This document shows positions 7,323-17,690 of a DNA stretch of 64,000 nucleotides, in pieces. The stretch spans positions 1-64,000 of the forward strand of contig CACLXJ010000005.1 of NCBI GenBank assembly GCA_902610845.1. The letters are read 5' to 3'. A program made the position numbers and the translations under genes. The DNA comes from an uncultured Alphaproteobacteria bacterium (lineage in GTDB: Bacteria > Pseudomonadota > Alphaproteobacteria > HIMB59 > GCA-002718135). Under the pieces are notes generated by a model. The model was not told where the DNA came from. It worked only from the letters and a program-made list of their open reading frames with translations, and did not search any database. How positions within the stretch are numbered: position 1 is the stretch's first letter; each line of letters opens with the position of its first letter.

Positions 7323-7931
7323 ATGTCGACTTCTTCAAAAGAAAATACTCAAGAAATATTTGAAGATATAAAGAAAAATTTAACCCGAGGGGTAAAGGAT
7401 AGAAAACATGCTTTTCACACCCCTGTAATTAGCAATGTTGATGCTGAGGGCGGAATAGACTCGAGAGTAGTAGTTTTACGAAAATTCGACCCTACTAATT
7501 TAATACTAAATTTTCATACAGATTTTAGATCCCCAAAAGTTTTTAATTTACAAAAAAATAATAAATCTCTTTTTGTTTTTTATGATCATAAACTGAAGAT
7601 TCAATTGCGTATCAAAACAACTTCTTCAATTAATAATCAAAACGAGAAAGCTAAAGAAATGTGGGATAAGACAAGACTATTTAGTAGAAAATGTTATTTA
7701 ACATTAAAAGACCCAAGCTCAGTTACTGAGTTTCCAGAAGATGGAATTCCAGAACATCTGACTGGGAAAGAACCAAGTCTTGAAGAAAGTGAGCAAGGTT
7801 ATAAAAATTTTACAGTAGTTGAAAATAAAATTGATGAAATTGATTGGCTATATTTAGAAATTTCAGGTCATCGTAGATTGAAATTAAAATTTATTAATAA
7901 TGAACCAGAATACGAATGGTTAATACCTTAG
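7323..7931 (+). CDS. Pyridoxamine 5'-phosphate oxidase-like FMN-binding protein
   Basis: A 202-residue split-barrel flavoprotein of the PNPOx-like group. The conserved core runs from SRVVVLRKFDPTNLILNFHTDFRSPKV (FMN phosphate and substrate region) through a strand FVFYDHKLKIQLRIK; the C-terminus SGHRRLKLKF resembles the end of PNPOx. It lacks the long, well conserved C-terminal segment of true PdxH, so its substrate is uncertain. It is divergent from the cca-like gene by 38 nt and its stop interlocks with panC. Confidence 0.8.
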   Translation: MSTSSKENTQEIFEDIKKNLTRGVKDRKHAFHTPVISNVDAEGGIDSRVVVLRKFDPTNLILNFHTDFRSPKVFNLQKNNKSLFVFYDHKLKIQLRIKTTSSINNQNEKAKEMWDKTRLFSRKCYLTLKDPSSVTEFPEDGIPEHLTGKEPSLEESEQGYKNFTVVENKIDEIDWLYLEISGHRRLKLKFINNEPEYEWLIP

Positions 7932-8761
7932 TATAATTTAAAGTTATCAATAATTCTTATTTCACCAATGTATAAAGCAATAAAAAGTCGCGCCTTAGAA
8001 GAAACGTTTGTTATGTCTAAGTTATTTTCATTTCTGATCTCAATGTAATCAATCTTGTTAATACTATTTTCTAATATTTGTTTTTTAAAATTATCAAGAT
8101 TGATATTACTAGATTTTTTTTTACAAAAATTTATAAATTCATAAATTTTACTTCCTAATTGATTAAATATTTTTGATTGATCATTGGTAAATTTTGAATT
8201 CCTTGAGGATAAGCTCATACCACTATCATCTCTAATAGAAGGGCATGAAACAATTTTAATATTGTGATTTTTAATTTTTACTAACTCTTGAATTATTTTT
8301 ATTTGTTGAAAATCTTTTTCACCAAAGTAACTTGCATTCGGCTTAATTATACTAAAGAAAATATCTACAACTGTAGTAACTCCATCAAAATGGCCTGGTC
8401 TATATTTATCACAAAGAATACCTCTAAAATTGTTTACAATATTTTGTTTTAGTAAATCTCCTGGATAGATTTCTTGTATCTCTGGCAAGAATAATAAATC
8501 ACAACCTATTTTTTCTAATTTAGCAATGTCATCATCTATTGTTTTTGGATAAGAACTGAAATCTGTTTCATTATTAAATTGTGTTGGATTAATAAAAATT
8601 GAAGTTACAACAAAATCATTATTTATCTGTGCTTCTTTGATTAGCGATAAATGTCCATCATGTAAGTTACCCATTGTTAGGACTGAACCGATAGATTGAC
8701 CTTTGTCTTTAATTAAAACTAAGATTTGCTCTAATTCATTAGTTTTTCTTATAATTTTCAT
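7928..8761 (-). CDS. panC: Pantothenate synthetase
   Basis: This enzyme condenses pantoate and beta-alanine with ATP to pantothenate, the coenzyme A precursor. At 277 residues it has normal length. The nucleotidylyltransferase HIGH-type motif TMGNLHDGHLS (29-39), the SIFINPTQFN strand, FGEKDFQQ and the KMSKS-like segment SGMSLSSRN are all present. No panB is adjacent. It is divergent from rpmH across 63 nt and its stop overlaps the PNPOx-like gene by 4 nt (TTAG). Confidence 0.95.
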   Translation of the reverse strand: MKIIRKTNELEQILVLIKDKGQSIGSVLTMGNLHDGHLSLIKEAQINNDFVVTSIFINPTQFNNETDFSSYPKTIDDDIAKLEKIGCDLLFLPEIQEIYPGDLLKQNIVNNFRGILCDKYRPGHFDGVTTVVDIFFSIIKPNASYFGEKDFQQIKIIQELVKIKNHNIKIVSCPSIRDDSGMSLSSRNSKFTNDQSKIFNQLGSKIYEFINFCKKKSSNINLDNFKKQILENSINKIDYIEIRNENNLDITNVSSKARLFIALYIGEIRIIDNFKLY

Positions 8762-8780
8762 TGAATATTCAAGTAAATAT

Positions 8781-8809
8781 TTGACTTATATATAATGAAT
8801 TCGTATTAG
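8781..8809 (+). promoter_or_regulatory. Candidate sigma-70 promoter for the rpmH-rnpA operon
   Basis: TTGACT (8781-8786) and TATTAG (8804-8809) are separated by 17 nt, a good spacing for housekeeping sigma factors, and lie 15 nt upstream of the rpmH start. The -35 box is one mismatch from TTGACA. An internal TATAAT-like stretch is too close to the -35 to pair with it. Confidence 0.5.
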
Positions 8810-8824
8810 GCCCAAAGATTTAAT

Positions 8825-8959
8825 ATGAAACGAACATACCAACCTAGTAGAGTAATTAGAAAAAGAAGACACGGCTTTAGAGCTAGAATGGCTACTAAGG
8901 CAGGTCGTCAGATTATTAACAGACGCCGTGCAAAAGGAAGAGCTCAGTTAAGCGCTTAA
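8825..8959 (+). CDS. rpmH: Ribosomal protein L34
   Basis: This 44-residue large-subunit protein is missed by the ORF track because of its size. The sequence begins [20 protein letters not shown] and continues with a conserved Arg-rich segment, matching L34 end to end. It lies 8 nt upstream of rnpA, the near-universal rpmH-rnpA pairing. Confidence 0.98.
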   Translation: MKRTYQPSRVIRKRRHGFRARMATKAGRQIINRRRAKGRAQLSA

Positions 8960-8967
8960 TAGGCCTA

Positions 8968-9297
8968 ATGGCCCATAAAATATTTACAATTAAGAAAAGA
9001 TCTACTTTCGTCATGATACGAAATGAAGGAAAGTTTATTAAAAGTAAAAATATGAATGTTCAAATTTTAGATAATCAAAATCTAGAAAATTCTATTGGGA
9101 TAGGATACACAGCATCTAAAAAAATTGGAAATGCAGTTAAAAGAAATAAAGCAAAAAGAATAATGAGAGAATTAGCCAGAAAAATACTTATTAATGGTAA
9201 AATAAATTCATATTATGTGTTAATAGCTAAAAGTTCAATACTTGAAGAAAAATTTGAAAAACTGCTATTAGAACTTAAAGAAAAAGCAAATGATTAA
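8968..9297 (+). CDS. rnpA: Ribonuclease P protein component
   Basis: The protein cofactor of RNase P, needed to mature tRNA 5' ends, 109 residues. The signature RNR-type segment [13 protein letters not shown] (about residues 56-68) and the N-terminal [15 protein letters not shown] fit the family. It follows rpmH and overlaps yidD by 8 nt, so the operon reads rpmH-rnpA-yidD-yidC-engB. Confidence 0.93.
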   Translation: MAHKIFTIKKRSTFVMIRNEGKFIKSKNMNVQILDNQNLENSIGIGYTASKKIGNAVKRNKAKRIMRELARKILINGKINSYYVLIAKSSILEEKFEKLLLELKEKAND

Positions 9298-9535
9298 TAA
9301 ATATATTTCATTCCCTTTAATTTTAATGATTAGATTATATCAGCTTTTTATTTCACCCCTTCTTGGTCAAAACTGTAGATATCTACCTACATGTTCAGAA
9401 TACTCAGTTAAATCATTAAAAGAACATGGCTTATTTAGAGGATCAATATTATCAATAAAGAGAATTTCAAAGTGTCATCCTTGGGGTTCACATGGTTTTG
9501 ATCCAGTACCAAAGAAAACCGATTTGAACAAATGA
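9290..9535 (+). CDS. yidD: Membrane protein insertion efficiency factor
   Basis: A small (81 residues) YidD protein with an N-terminal amphipathic/hydrophobic helix and the family core [15 protein letters not shown] followed by [12 protein letters not shown]. It assists YidC-dependent insertion at the inner membrane. It starts inside rnpA (ATGATTAA overlap) and its end overlaps yidC by 4 nt (ATGA), consistent with translational coupling. Confidence 0.95.
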   Translation: MINKYISFPLILMIRLYQLFISPLLGQNCRYLPTCSEYSVKSLKEHGLFRGSILSIKRISKCHPWGSHGFDPVPKKTDLNK

Positions 9536-11259
9536 ACGAACAACGAAATTTATATCTTGCTATTGGCATTTCAATTGCAATCATTATTTTTTTTCAATTT
9601 TTATTTCCAACTCAACCCATTCAAACAACATCCTTTGAAGAAGATGAAGTTTTAGAACCTGCTACGTCAATTGATGGGCAAGGTAATGAAACTATTTCAG
9701 AAATAAAAAGTCGGGATGAGGCTTTAATTGAAACAGATAGAGTTATTTTTAGTAATTCATCAATAGAGGGTTCTATAAATCTTAAAGGTGCAATTCTTGA
9801 TGATCTTATATTATCAAAATATAAAACCAGTTTAGAACCTGGCTCTGATAATATTCAACTTCTATTACCAGAAGGAACATCGAATCCCTATTATATTGAA
9901 ACTGGGTGGAAAGAATTGAAAGATACTGAAGTAGAATTACCAGATTTAGAAACACTTTGGAAAACTAACTCTACTAACTTAACTCCCTCAAATCCTGTAA
10001 CATTAAGTTGGACAAATAATCAAAATATAACATTTAAAATTAATTATACGATTGATGATGAGTATATGTTTTCAATTACTCAAGAGATTGAAAATAAAGG
10101 AAATAGTAATATTGAAGTATTTCCTTACCGATTAATTAAAAGAATAAATACTCCAGACACTATTAATTTTTTTATTCTTCATGAAGGTTTTATAAGTTTA
10201 ATTAATGATGAATTATTAGAAAAAAATTATGATGATATTGCTGATGATTGTAATTCATCAATGCCATCTAAGAAGGAATTTTGTGATAACAAAGCACAAG
10301 GTGGTTGGTTAGGGTTTACAGACAAGTATTGGATGTCCGCTTTAATACCTGATGCCGATCAGTCAATTAATGTTAATTATAGATATGGCAATAATGGAAG
10401 GGATAGTTACAGAGCTGGATACGTAGGACAAATATACAAAGTTAGTTCTGGTGAAAGTTTAGAATACGGTGGAAAATTATTTGTAGGTGCGAAAAAATTA
10501 AATGTTTTAAGTGCTTACGATGAAAAACTTTCTATCCCAAGATTTACAGATGCTATCGACTGGGGATGGTTTAGTTTCTTAACAAAACCAGTCTCATATG
10601 CAATTAATTGGTTTTTTGGGTATGCAGGTAATTTTGGTTTGGCAATTATTGCATTTACAATTTTAATGCGTTTAATCTTGTTCCCTCTTGCACAAGCATC
10701 ATTCAAATCAATGGCAAAAATGAAAAAACTTCAGCCAGATATGCAAAGATTAAAAGAGACATATCCTAATGATAGACAGAAAATGCAACAAGAATTAATG
10801 GCTTTATATAAGAGAGAAGGTGCTAATCCAGTAGCAGGTTGCCTGCCAATATTAGTTCAGATACCAATTTTCTTTTCTTTATATAAAGTTTTATTTGTAA
10901 CCATTGAAATGTACCATGCACCTTTTTATGGATGGATACATGATCTCTCTGCTCCTGATCCATTAGGTTTAATGACAGTTTTTGGATTAGTTCCTTGGGA
11001 TGTACCACCATTACTTTCCATAATTGATATTGGAATTCTTCCAATAATTATGGGTTTCACAATGTGGTTACAGCAAAAATTAAATCCAGCACCTGCTGAT
11101 CCTACACAAGCTAGAATTTTTGCATTACTTCCTTTTGTATTTACTTTTGTACTAGCTGGATTTGCAGCTGGGCTAGTTTTATATTGGTCTGTAAATAATA
11201 TTTTATCAATTGCTCAACAGTGGTTCATTCAAAGAAGAATACTAGCCAAAAATGGCTAG
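9532..11259 (+). CDS. yidC: Membrane protein insertase
   Basis: The YidC/Oxa1 insertase, 575 residues, of the Gram-negative form with an N-terminal TM helix (about residues 7-24), a large periplasmic beta domain to about 345, and a C-terminal five-helix core. The core shows the conserved hydrophilic groove region around [31 protein letters not shown] and the cytoplasmic coiled hairpin [20 protein letters not shown]. The stop overlaps engB by 8 nt. Confidence 0.97.
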   Translation: MNEQRNLYLAIGISIAIIIFFQFLFPTQPIQTTSFEEDEVLEPATSIDGQGNETISEIKSRDEALIETDRVIFSNSSIEGSINLKGAILDDLILSKYKTSLEPGSDNIQLLLPEGTSNPYYIETGWKELKDTEVELPDLETLWKTNSTNLTPSNPVTLSWTNNQNITFKINYTIDDEYMFSITQEIENKGNSNIEVFPYRLIKRINTPDTINFFILHEGFISLINDELLEKNYDDIADDCNSSMPSKKEFCDNKAQGGWLGFTDKYWMSALIPDADQSINVNYRYGNNGRDSYRAGYVGQIYKVSSGESLEYGGKLFVGAKKLNVLSAYDEKLSIPRFTDAIDWGWFSFLTKPVSYAINWFFGYAGNFGLAIIAFTILMRLILFPLAQASFKSMAKMKKLQPDMQRLKETYPNDRQKMQQELMALYKREGANPVAGCLPILVQIPIFFSLYKVLFVTIEMYHAPFYGWIHDLSAPDPLGLMTVFGLVPWDVPPLLSIIDIGILPIIMGFTMWLQQKLNPAPADPTQARIFALLPFVFTFVLAGFAAGLVLYWSVNNILSIAQQWFIQRRILAKNG

Positions 11260-11878
11260 CCTAAATAAAAATCTAAATAAGTTTTTCAATAACAATAAGT
11301 TTGTAGGTTCATTTCCTTCGTACAAAGATATTCCTTACTTAGAGATTAAAAGAGAATGTTGTTTTATTGGAAGGTCAAACGTTGGAAAATCAAGTTTAAT
11401 AAATTCAATAACTGGAACTAAAAAATTAGCTAAAACAAGTAAAACACCGGGAAGAACACAAGCGATAAATATTTTTGTCATTAGTGAAAAAATTAATATG
11501 ATAGATTTGCCAGGTTATGGTTTTGCTAAAGTATCAAAAGTTGCAAGAGAAAATCTAATGATACTTATAGAAGAGTATATTGAAAATAGAGATAAATTAG
11601 ATCATGTTTTTTTACTTATAGACTCAAAGGTTGGAGTCAAAAATTCTGATATAGATATGTTTGATTTATTGGGTAATTGTTCAAGAAAATTCTCTATAAT
11701 TTTAACAAAAATTGATAAGGTTTCTAAAAGTTATTTAGATTATCAAAAAAAATCAATTCTGAGTTTAATGAAAAATTATAAAGATTCTTTTGAAAATATC
11801 TATCAATCTGAAACAAAGAAAAATAATGGTATTACTGAAATCCAAAGATCTATATACGGTATTTCACAATCATCATGA
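11252..11878 (+). CDS. engB: Ribosome biogenesis GTPase EngB/YsxC
   Basis: A TrmE-Era-EngA-YihA-type GTPase implicated in 50S subunit assembly, 208 residues. G1 is GRSNVGKSS (40-48), G3 DLPGYG (85-90) and G4 TKID (about 150). The N-terminal extension is short. It overlaps yidC and argB at either end (8 and 4 nt), so it is in the middle of a long operon. Confidence 0.95.
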   Translation: MASLNKNLNKFFNNNKFVGSFPSYKDIPYLEIKRECCFIGRSNVGKSSLINSITGTKKLAKTSKTPGRTQAINIFVISEKINMIDLPGYGFAKVSKVARENLMILIEEYIENRDKLDHVFLLIDSKVGVKNSDIDMFDLLGNCSRKFSIILTKIDKVSKSYLDYQKKSILSLMKNYKDSFENIYQSETKKNNGITEIQRSIYGISQSS

Positions 11879-12786
11879 AATTTGATTTTTTATCAGAAAG
11901 TGATCAAGCTTATTTTATTCATAAAGCTTCTACATTAGTTGAAGCTCTTCCTTACATAAGAGAACATAGTGGAGATACTATTGTTATAAAGTATGGTGGA
12001 CATGCAATGGGAGATAAAAAACTGTCAGAGAGTTTTTCCAGAGATATTGGATTATTAAAAGAAGTAGGTGTGTCGCCAATTATTATTCATGGTGGAGGGC
12101 CTCAAATTGGTGAAAGACTTAAATCAAAAAATATATCAACACAATTTGTTGAAGGATTACGAGTTACTGATAAAGAAACAATCAAGGTAGTTGAAGAAGT
12201 CTTATCTAAAGATATCAATTCAGAAATAGTGGAATCTATAAGTGCCTCTGGAGGAAAAGCAATAGGAGTATCTGGTAATGATAACTTAGTCACTGCAACT
12301 AAATTTAACGTGGAAATTAAAGATAGTGATTCAAATATTGAAAAAATAGTTGATATTGGTTTTGTTGGACAGCCAAAAAAATTAAACAAAGATATGCTAA
12401 CTAACTTTATAAAAAATGGTCAAATACCTGTCATATCTCCTTTAGGTAAGGATGAAAATAATTTTACATATAATATTAATGCTGACACAGTTGCAGGTTT
12501 TATAGCAGGTGAGTTACAGGCAAGTAAATTATTACTACTAACCGATGTACCTGGAATTTTAGACAAAGATGAAAAATTAATCTCATCAATAACATTAGAA
12601 GAGGCTAAAAGTATTGCTAATAAAGAATATATTTCTGGAGGTATGAAGCCTAAAATTAATACATGTATTGATGCAATGAAAAAAGGTGTTAAAAAATCTA
12701 CTATTTTAGATGGAAGAATTCCTCATTCAGTAATATTAGAGTTATTCACTGAACATGGAATTGGTACACAAATAACAAGTAATTAA
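11875..12786 (+). CDS. argB: Acetylglutamate kinase
   Basis: The second step of arginine synthesis, phosphorylating N-acetylglutamate. It has 303 residues with the amino acid kinase fold: VIKYGGHAMG, IIIHGGGPQIG, and the ATP-site segment LLLTDVPGIL. The GGMKPKI segment late in the protein is typical. The operon position between engB and a HAD phosphatase followed by dapDE is an alphaproteobacterial arrangement. Whether it is arginine-inhibited cannot be read safely. Confidence 0.96.
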   Translation: MKFDFLSESDQAYFIHKASTLVEALPYIREHSGDTIVIKYGGHAMGDKKLSESFSRDIGLLKEVGVSPIIIHGGGPQIGERLKSKNISTQFVEGLRVTDKETIKVVEEVLSKDINSEIVESISASGGKAIGVSGNDNLVTATKFNVEIKDSDSNIEKIVDIGFVGQPKKLNKDMLTNFIKNGQIPVISPLGKDENNFTYNINADTVAGFIAGELQASKLLLLTDVPGILDKDEKLISSITLEEAKSIANKEYISGGMKPKINTCIDAMKKGVKKSTILDGRIPHSVILELFTEHGIGTQITSN

Positions 12787-13461
12787 ATGAGCTTTAAAGA
12801 TAACATCAATACCTGGATATTTGATCTAGACAACACACTGTACTCTGCAGACAGCGGAATTTTTCAGCAAGTACATAAATTAATGGGTGAATTTGTAGCT
12901 AAAAACTTAAATATGGGATTAGATGAAGCAAAAAAACTACAAGCAAAATATTACAAACAACATGGCACAACTCTAAGAGGTATGATGGATAATCATGGTG
13001 TAGATCCTGATCATTTTTTAGAAGAAGTTCATAAATTAGATTACTCAATTGTTGGTCCAAATCAAAGTCTTAATGATGAATTATATAAACTTGAGGGAAG
13101 AAAAATTATTTATACAAATGCAAATAAGCAACATGTCTTAGATGTGTTAGAGAAAATAAATCTTACAAATTTTTTTGATAAAATATATGATATTAAAATG
13201 GCTGATTATGTTCCCAAGCCAGAAATTTCTCCCTATGAAAAAATTATCGACTTATTTGATATAGAAGCAAATAAATCAGCAATGTTTGATGATATTGCAA
13301 AGAATTTAGTTCCCGCAAAAAAAGTTGGTTTCACACCTGTCTGGGTTGATGCTGGTTATGAGAATTTTTCTGATGATATTGAAGCGTCTAAAAAATATTT
13401 AGATTTTCAAACAAGAGATTTGAGTTTATTTTTAAAAAATGTAAATGATGGGGAAATATGA
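12787..13461 (+). CDS. HAD-superfamily pyrimidine 5'-nucleotidase-like phosphatase
   Basis: A 224-residue HAD hydrolase related to the SDT1/PHM8 pyrimidine 5'-nucleotidases. Motif I is DLDNTLY (13-19), motif II YTNAN, motif III the KPE lysine, and motif [10 protein letters not shown]. The cap is C1-type helical. It starts directly after the argB stop and overlaps dapD by 4 nt. A housekeeping or metabolite-repair role within the arg/dap operon is possible; substrate is inferred from family only. Confidence 0.85.
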   Translation: MSFKDNINTWIFDLDNTLYSADSGIFQQVHKLMGEFVAKNLNMGLDEAKKLQAKYYKQHGTTLRGMMDNHGVDPDHFLEEVHKLDYSIVGPNQSLNDELYKLEGRKIIYTNANKQHVLDVLEKINLTNFFDKIYDIKMADYVPKPEISPYEKIIDLFDIEANKSAMFDDIAKNLVPAKKVGFTPVWVDAGYENFSDDIEASKKYLDFQTRDLSLFLKNVNDGEI

Positions 13462-14294
13462 AAAATCTTGAAGAATTAATTATAAAAGCTTTTGAGGATC
13501 GTGATAACATTAATAAAGATACACAAGGTGAAATAAGAGAAGCAGTTGATGTTACATTAAATCAGTTAGATTCAGGAACTATTCGAGTTTGCGAAAAAAG
13601 TGATGATCAATGGATTGTAAATCAGTGGATTAAGAAAGCCATTCTTTTAAGTTTTCGTTTAAGTGATAATGAAATCATTAAAGCATCACATGCCACTTGG
13701 TTTGATAAAGTGGAAAGTAAAACTGCAAATTGGACTAAAGACGATCATTTAAAAGCAGGATTTAGATATGTGCCAGATGCTGTTGTTAGAAAATCTGCAT
13801 ATATTGCTAAGGGAGTTGTACTAATGCCATCATTTGTAAATCTTGGAGCATATGTGGACGAAGGAACGATGATAGATACTTGGGCTACAGTTGGATCTTG
13901 CGCACAAATAGGTAAAAATTGTCATATATCAGGAGGAGCTGGAATTGGTGGAGTTTTAGAACCATTACAAGCAAATCCTGTAATTATAGAAGATAACTGT
14001 TTCATAGGCGCAAGAAGTGAAGTTGCTGAAGGTGTCATAGTTGGTGAAGGTTCAGTTTTATCAATGGGTGTTTTTATAGGTGCATCAACAAAAATAGTTG
14101 ACCGTGCTACTGGAGAAATTCATATGGGAAAAGTTCCACCTTATTCAGTAGTCGTTGCTGGCTCTATGCCAAGTAGTCAAGGTGAAAAAAAATGGTTTGT
14201 TACTAATCCAGGATTATACTGTGCTGTAATTGTTAAAAGAGTGGATGAAAGAACTAGAAGTAAGACTTCTATAAATGAGTTATTACGCGATTAA
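13458..14294 (+). CDS. dapD: 2,3,4,5-tetrahydropyridine-2,6-dicarboxylate N-succinyltransferase
   Basis: The succinylase step of the DAP/lysine pathway, 278 residues. An N-terminal helical domain precedes a left-handed beta-helix of hexapeptide repeats (about residues 105-225). The conserved segments [33 protein letters not shown] and [25 protein letters not shown] are present. It overlaps dapE by one nucleotide (TAATG), placing two consecutive-branch enzymes of one pathway in a coupled pair. Confidence 0.97.
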   Translation: MKNLEELIIKAFEDRDNINKDTQGEIREAVDVTLNQLDSGTIRVCEKSDDQWIVNQWIKKAILLSFRLSDNEIIKASHATWFDKVESKTANWTKDDHLKAGFRYVPDAVVRKSAYIAKGVVLMPSFVNLGAYVDEGTMIDTWATVGSCAQIGKNCHISGGAGIGGVLEPLQANPVIIEDNCFIGARSEVAEGVIVGEGSVLSMGVFIGASTKIVDRATGEIHMGKVPPYSVVVAGSMPSSQGEKKWFVTNPGLYCAVIVKRVDERTRSKTSINELLRD

Positions 14295-15466
14295 TGTCAG
14301 AAATTAATTTTGATCCAGTTAATCTTACACAATCCTTAGTTAAATGTGCAAGTGTAACTCCAAAAGATGAGGGCGCTTTAACAGTCGTTGAAAATCATCT
14401 AAATGCTATAGGATGTGACTGTCATTCATTAACTTTCTCTGGAAACAATTCTTATGAAGTAAAAAATTTATTTGCAACGATAGGAAATGAAGGAAAGCAT
14501 TTTGTATACGCTGGTCACACAGATGTAGTTCCAGTAGGAAATGAAAGTTCTTGGAAATATCCTCCTTTTTCAGCAAAAATAGATGATGGTAAACTTTATG
14601 GAAGAGGTAGTGAAGATATGAAAAGCAGTGTTGCATGTTTTATTAGTGCCGCTAAAAGATTTGCAGATAAGTATAAAAATCTTCCAGGTAAAATTTCATT
14701 TATTATTACAGGTGATGAAGAAAGAGATTCTGTAAACGGCACACCAAGAATACTAGAATGGGCAAGCAAACAAAATTATAAATTTGATCATTGTCTTGTA
14801 GGTGAACCAACTTCTAAAAATGAGGTCGGCGATAAAATAAAAATTGGAAGAAGGGGATCAGTTAGTTTCTTTTTTCAGGTAAAAGGTATTCAAGGACATA
14901 CTGCGAATTCTCATTTAGCTGAAAATTCTTCACATCACTTAGTGAATTTATTAAATAGTATATTAGAAGAGCCGCTAGATGAAGGTAATGAAAATTTTTT
15001 ACCAACATCAGTTCAAATCGCTACTATTGATATTGGCAACCCCGTTCAAAACGTAATTCCGGAATTTGCTAAAGCAACAGTTAATATTAGATTTAATGAT
15101 ATGCACTCATCTGACTCAATTATAAAATGGATTGATAATAAAATAGAAAAGATTTTCTCTAAACTGGAAAAAGCTAGTTGCACTTATACATATGATGCAA
15201 CGGCTGAGTCATTTCTAAATAAACCCGGTGATTTATATAATATTATTTCGCAATCAATTTCTGATGTTACAGGAAGAAATAGCCCACCTGAGCAAGCAAC
15301 TGATGGTGGTACTTCTGATGCAAGATATATAAAGAACTATTGTGAAGTAGTAGAGTTAGGTCTTAGAAATCAAACTCTTCATAAGGTTGATGAGTTTGTA
15401 TACATTGAAGATATCATACAACTTGAGAAAATATATTTTAAAATTTTGGAAAATTATTTCAAGTAA
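14294..15466 (+). CDS. dapE: Succinyl-diaminopimelate desuccinylase
   Basis: An M20-family dinuclear zinc hydrolase converting succinyl-LL-DAP to LL-DAP. The metal ligands appear as GHTDVVPVG (H75), GRGSEDMKSS and TGDEERD, with the dimerisation insert in the middle and a C-terminal histidine in LRNQTLHKVDE. At 390 residues it is standard length. It ends the rpmH-to-dapE run of overlapping genes. Confidence 0.96.
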   Translation: MSEINFDPVNLTQSLVKCASVTPKDEGALTVVENHLNAIGCDCHSLTFSGNNSYEVKNLFATIGNEGKHFVYAGHTDVVPVGNESSWKYPPFSAKIDDGKLYGRGSEDMKSSVACFISAAKRFADKYKNLPGKISFIITGDEERDSVNGTPRILEWASKQNYKFDHCLVGEPTSKNEVGDKIKIGRRGSVSFFFQVKGIQGHTANSHLAENSSHHLVNLLNSILEEPLDEGNENFLPTSVQIATIDIGNPVQNVIPEFAKATVNIRFNDMHSSDSIIKWIDNKIEKIFSKLEKASCTYTYDATAESFLNKPGDLYNIISQSISDVTGRNSPPEQATDGGTSDARYIKNYCEVVELGLRNQTLHKVDEFVYIEDIIQLEKIYFKILENYFK

Positions 15467-15494
15467 ATATTCCAAATTTTAATAAACCCTAATT

Positions 15495-16430
15495 TTAATA
15501 AAAATTCTTTATAGATTTAATATCAGATTTTAATGTATTATTTTTTTTATACATTTTATATTTCTTAAACATGTATTTTATTGCAGACTCTATTGCTGTA
15601 ACTCCTGCCACATGTGGAGTAATGGTAACATTTGGTAAAGTCCAAAGTTTACTTGACGATTTTAATGGTTCATTTTTAAATACATCTAAATAAGCATAAA
15701 ACTCTTTGTTTCTTTTTAGATGTTTTATTAGTGCGTTTTCATCTATAGCGTTTCCTCTGCCAATATTTATTAAACAAGATTTTTTTTTCATTTTTTTTAA
15801 GAACGATGTGTTTATAATATTGTCTGTTTGAGGTGTTGCAGGTAAAATTGAAATAATAATATCTGAATTTTTGATAAATTTATTTAAGTTCTTTTTTGAA
15901 TATGTTTTTATATTCGAAGAGCGAACGATAGATTTTTTATAACCAATAACATTGTATTTTAATTTGATTAAGACTTTGGCAATATAAGTTCCTAGAAAAC
16001 CTAAGCCAAGAATACCTATAGTTAAGTTTTCATTATCGATAGGTGTTCTTTCTCCAGACCAATATTTTTTGTTTTGAGAATTTTGAAAAATTTTAAAGTT
16101 TAATTGGTAGTTTAATATTTGAGCCAAAGAGTAATTTGCTATTCTCTTGCCCATTTCAGGATCTTTTATTCTAATTATAGGTATTTTTTTATCATAATTT
16201 TTTAATTTTAAAATATGATCAACGCCAGCGCCCATAGAGAAAATAACTTTTAAGTTTTTTAGCTTAGAAAGAACTATATCTGGTAAATCCCAGATTATTG
16301 CATATTCTACATCATTAAATTTTTTATAATCATTAATAGAAATAATTTTTTCATCTTTAAAATATTTTTTTATAGTTTTTTTATAAATATTAATTTTGTC
16401 GAAAGTTACATTATGGAACAATATACTCAT
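15495..16430 (-). CDS. D-2-hydroxyacid dehydrogenase (glyoxylate/hydroxypyruvate reductase A-like)
   Basis: A 311-residue D-isomer-specific 2-hydroxyacid dehydrogenase of the GhrA-like branch. The Rossmann motif GILGLGFLGTYIA sits near residue 143, INIGRGNAIDE near 232, and the catalytic histidine segment TITPHVAGVT near 283. Likely reduces glyoxylate or hydroxypyruvate with NAD(P)H. It overlaps the upstream glycosyltransferase by 4 nt, an odd pairing for a GhrA; lysine, asparagine and isoleucine content is high. Confidence 0.85.
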   Translation of the reverse strand: MSILFHNVTFDKINIYKKTIKKYFKDEKIISINDYKKFNDVEYAIIWDLPDIVLSKLKNLKVIFSMGAGVDHILKLKNYDKKIPIIRIKDPEMGKRIANYSLAQILNYQLNFKIFQNSQNKKYWSGERTPIDNENLTIGILGLGFLGTYIAKVLIKLKYNVIGYKKSIVRSSNIKTYSKKNLNKFIKNSDIIISILPATPQTDNIINTSFLKKMKKKSCLINIGRGNAIDENALIKHLKRNKEFYAYLDVFKNEPLKSSSKLWTLPNVTITPHVAGVTAIESAIKYMFKKYKMYKKNNTLKSDIKSIKNFY

Positions 16431-17530
16431 TGAATATTTGTTATTAATTTATTATATTTGTTTATTTGAGTCTCCCAATTTAGTTCTTTTTCTGCTCGGA
16501 TTTTTGCATTTTCTCCTAATTCAAATCTAAAGTTTTTATCTTCGATCAGCTTTTGTATTGCATCATCTAATTCACTAATTTCATTAATAATTAGGCCAGT
16601 ATTTTTATGTAATACAGCTTCTGGTGTACCCCCTACATTTGATGCAATTGATGGTATCCCAAATTTAGCTGCCTCAATGTATGATATACCAAATCCTTCA
16701 ATAGACTTCTCATGTATTTCATCTGAAGTTGGCATAACCATAATATCAGTTTTAGAAAATATATAATTTTTTTGATTCTCATTAATTGTTCCAACTAAAT
16801 TAACATTTTGTTCTAAGCTATATTTTTTAATTAGTTTTTTAATATTATCTAATTCATATCCTTCACCAGCAATGATATACTGGATTTTAGGATACAAATT
16901 TTTTAGATTATATATTGATCTTAAAATTAATGAATGACCTTTTCTTTTTTCAAGCCTTGCTAAAGTTAATAAAGTAGGTGTTCCTTTATTCAGATTAACT
17001 CTTTCCTCAGTGTATTTGTTTGTAAGATCTATACCTGGATATATAACATGTATATTTTGTAATTTATTACTTATTTCATTTAAAAGTTTTGTAGTAAAAT
17101 TAGAATTGGTTACAATACCATTTGTAAGCTCAAGTATATTTTGAATTCTTTTTTTATGTTTTTCATTTTTTATTATTATTTCATTTCCGTGAATAAGACT
17201 TATTGTTGGTATTTTATTTTTGTTTAGAAAAATGATTGGCAACTCTAGGCTTTTCCAACTATCACTTATAACTGCCTCAATATGATTCAAAGAAAATATA
17301 TTTACTAATTCTTTTAATTTTTTTCTTTTTCGTAAAAATTTTAAACCACGAAATCTTTTTATTTGAAAATTTTTTTCATTTATATCAAAAATTTTATCAT
17401 TAGATATATTTTGTGCATCAGCTAAAACAATCACTTTTTTATTTTTGCTAAGGAATTTGGCTATATTGTAAACTAATGTTTCAATACCTCCTACTTTTGA
17501 TGGAAAACATTGAGTTAGAATAACAATCAT
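16427..17530 (-). CDS. GT4 family glycosyltransferase
   Basis: A 367-residue retaining glycosyltransferase of GT4/GT-B fold. The N-terminal domain starts with VILTQCFPSKVGGIETLVYNIA (acceptor side); the C-terminal donor domain has TLARLEKRKGH, AGEGYE, and the E-x7-E region EGFGISYIEAAKFGIPSIASNVGGTPE. Likely acts on a cell-surface glycan or lipid, substrate unknown. It is in a two-gene unit with a GhrA-like dehydrogenase and divergent from the 58-codon ORF. Confidence 0.85.
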   Translation of the reverse strand: MIVILTQCFPSKVGGIETLVYNIAKFLSKNKKVIVLADAQNISNDKIFDINEKNFQIKRFRGLKFLRKRKKLKELVNIFSLNHIEAVISDSWKSLELPIIFLNKNKIPTISLIHGNEIIIKNEKHKKRIQNILELTNGIVTNSNFTTKLLNEISNKLQNIHVIYPGIDLTNKYTEERVNLNKGTPTLLTLARLEKRKGHSLILRSIYNLKNLYPKIQYIIAGEGYELDNIKKLIKKYSLEQNVNLVGTINENQKNYIFSKTDIMVMPTSDEIHEKSIEGFGISYIEAAKFGIPSIASNVGGTPEAVLHKNTGLIINEISELDDAIQKLIEDKNFRFELGENAKIRAEKELNWETQINKYNKLITNIQ

Positions 17531-17583
17531 TGATAAATAATATTTAAATTAACTTGTTTTGTTATTAACATTAATTTCCTTAT

Positions 17584-17687
17584 AAAATAGATATTTTTGT
17601 ATATGCAATTAGAACATATCTATTTTCATTTATTGATACTTTAATTGCATGTCATTTTTACCTATGTAATTATTATTAGAAAGGTAA
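17584..17687 (+). promoter_or_regulatory. Possible structured leader (interlocking stems, Shine-Dalgarno hairpin) of the 58-codon ORF
   Basis: Two perfect inverted repeats interlock: AAAATAGATAT (17584-17594) with ATATCTATTTT (17616-17626), 11 bp, and ATGCAATTA (17603-17611) with TAATTGCAT (17642-17650), 9 bp. The 5' arm of the second lies in the loop of the first, an H-type pseudoknot topology. Then TTACCT (17658-17663) can pair with AGGTAA (17682-17687), which holds the Shine-Dalgarno of the ORF at 17691. AT richness makes chance pairing possible. Confidence 0.35.
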
Positions 17688-17690
17688 TTT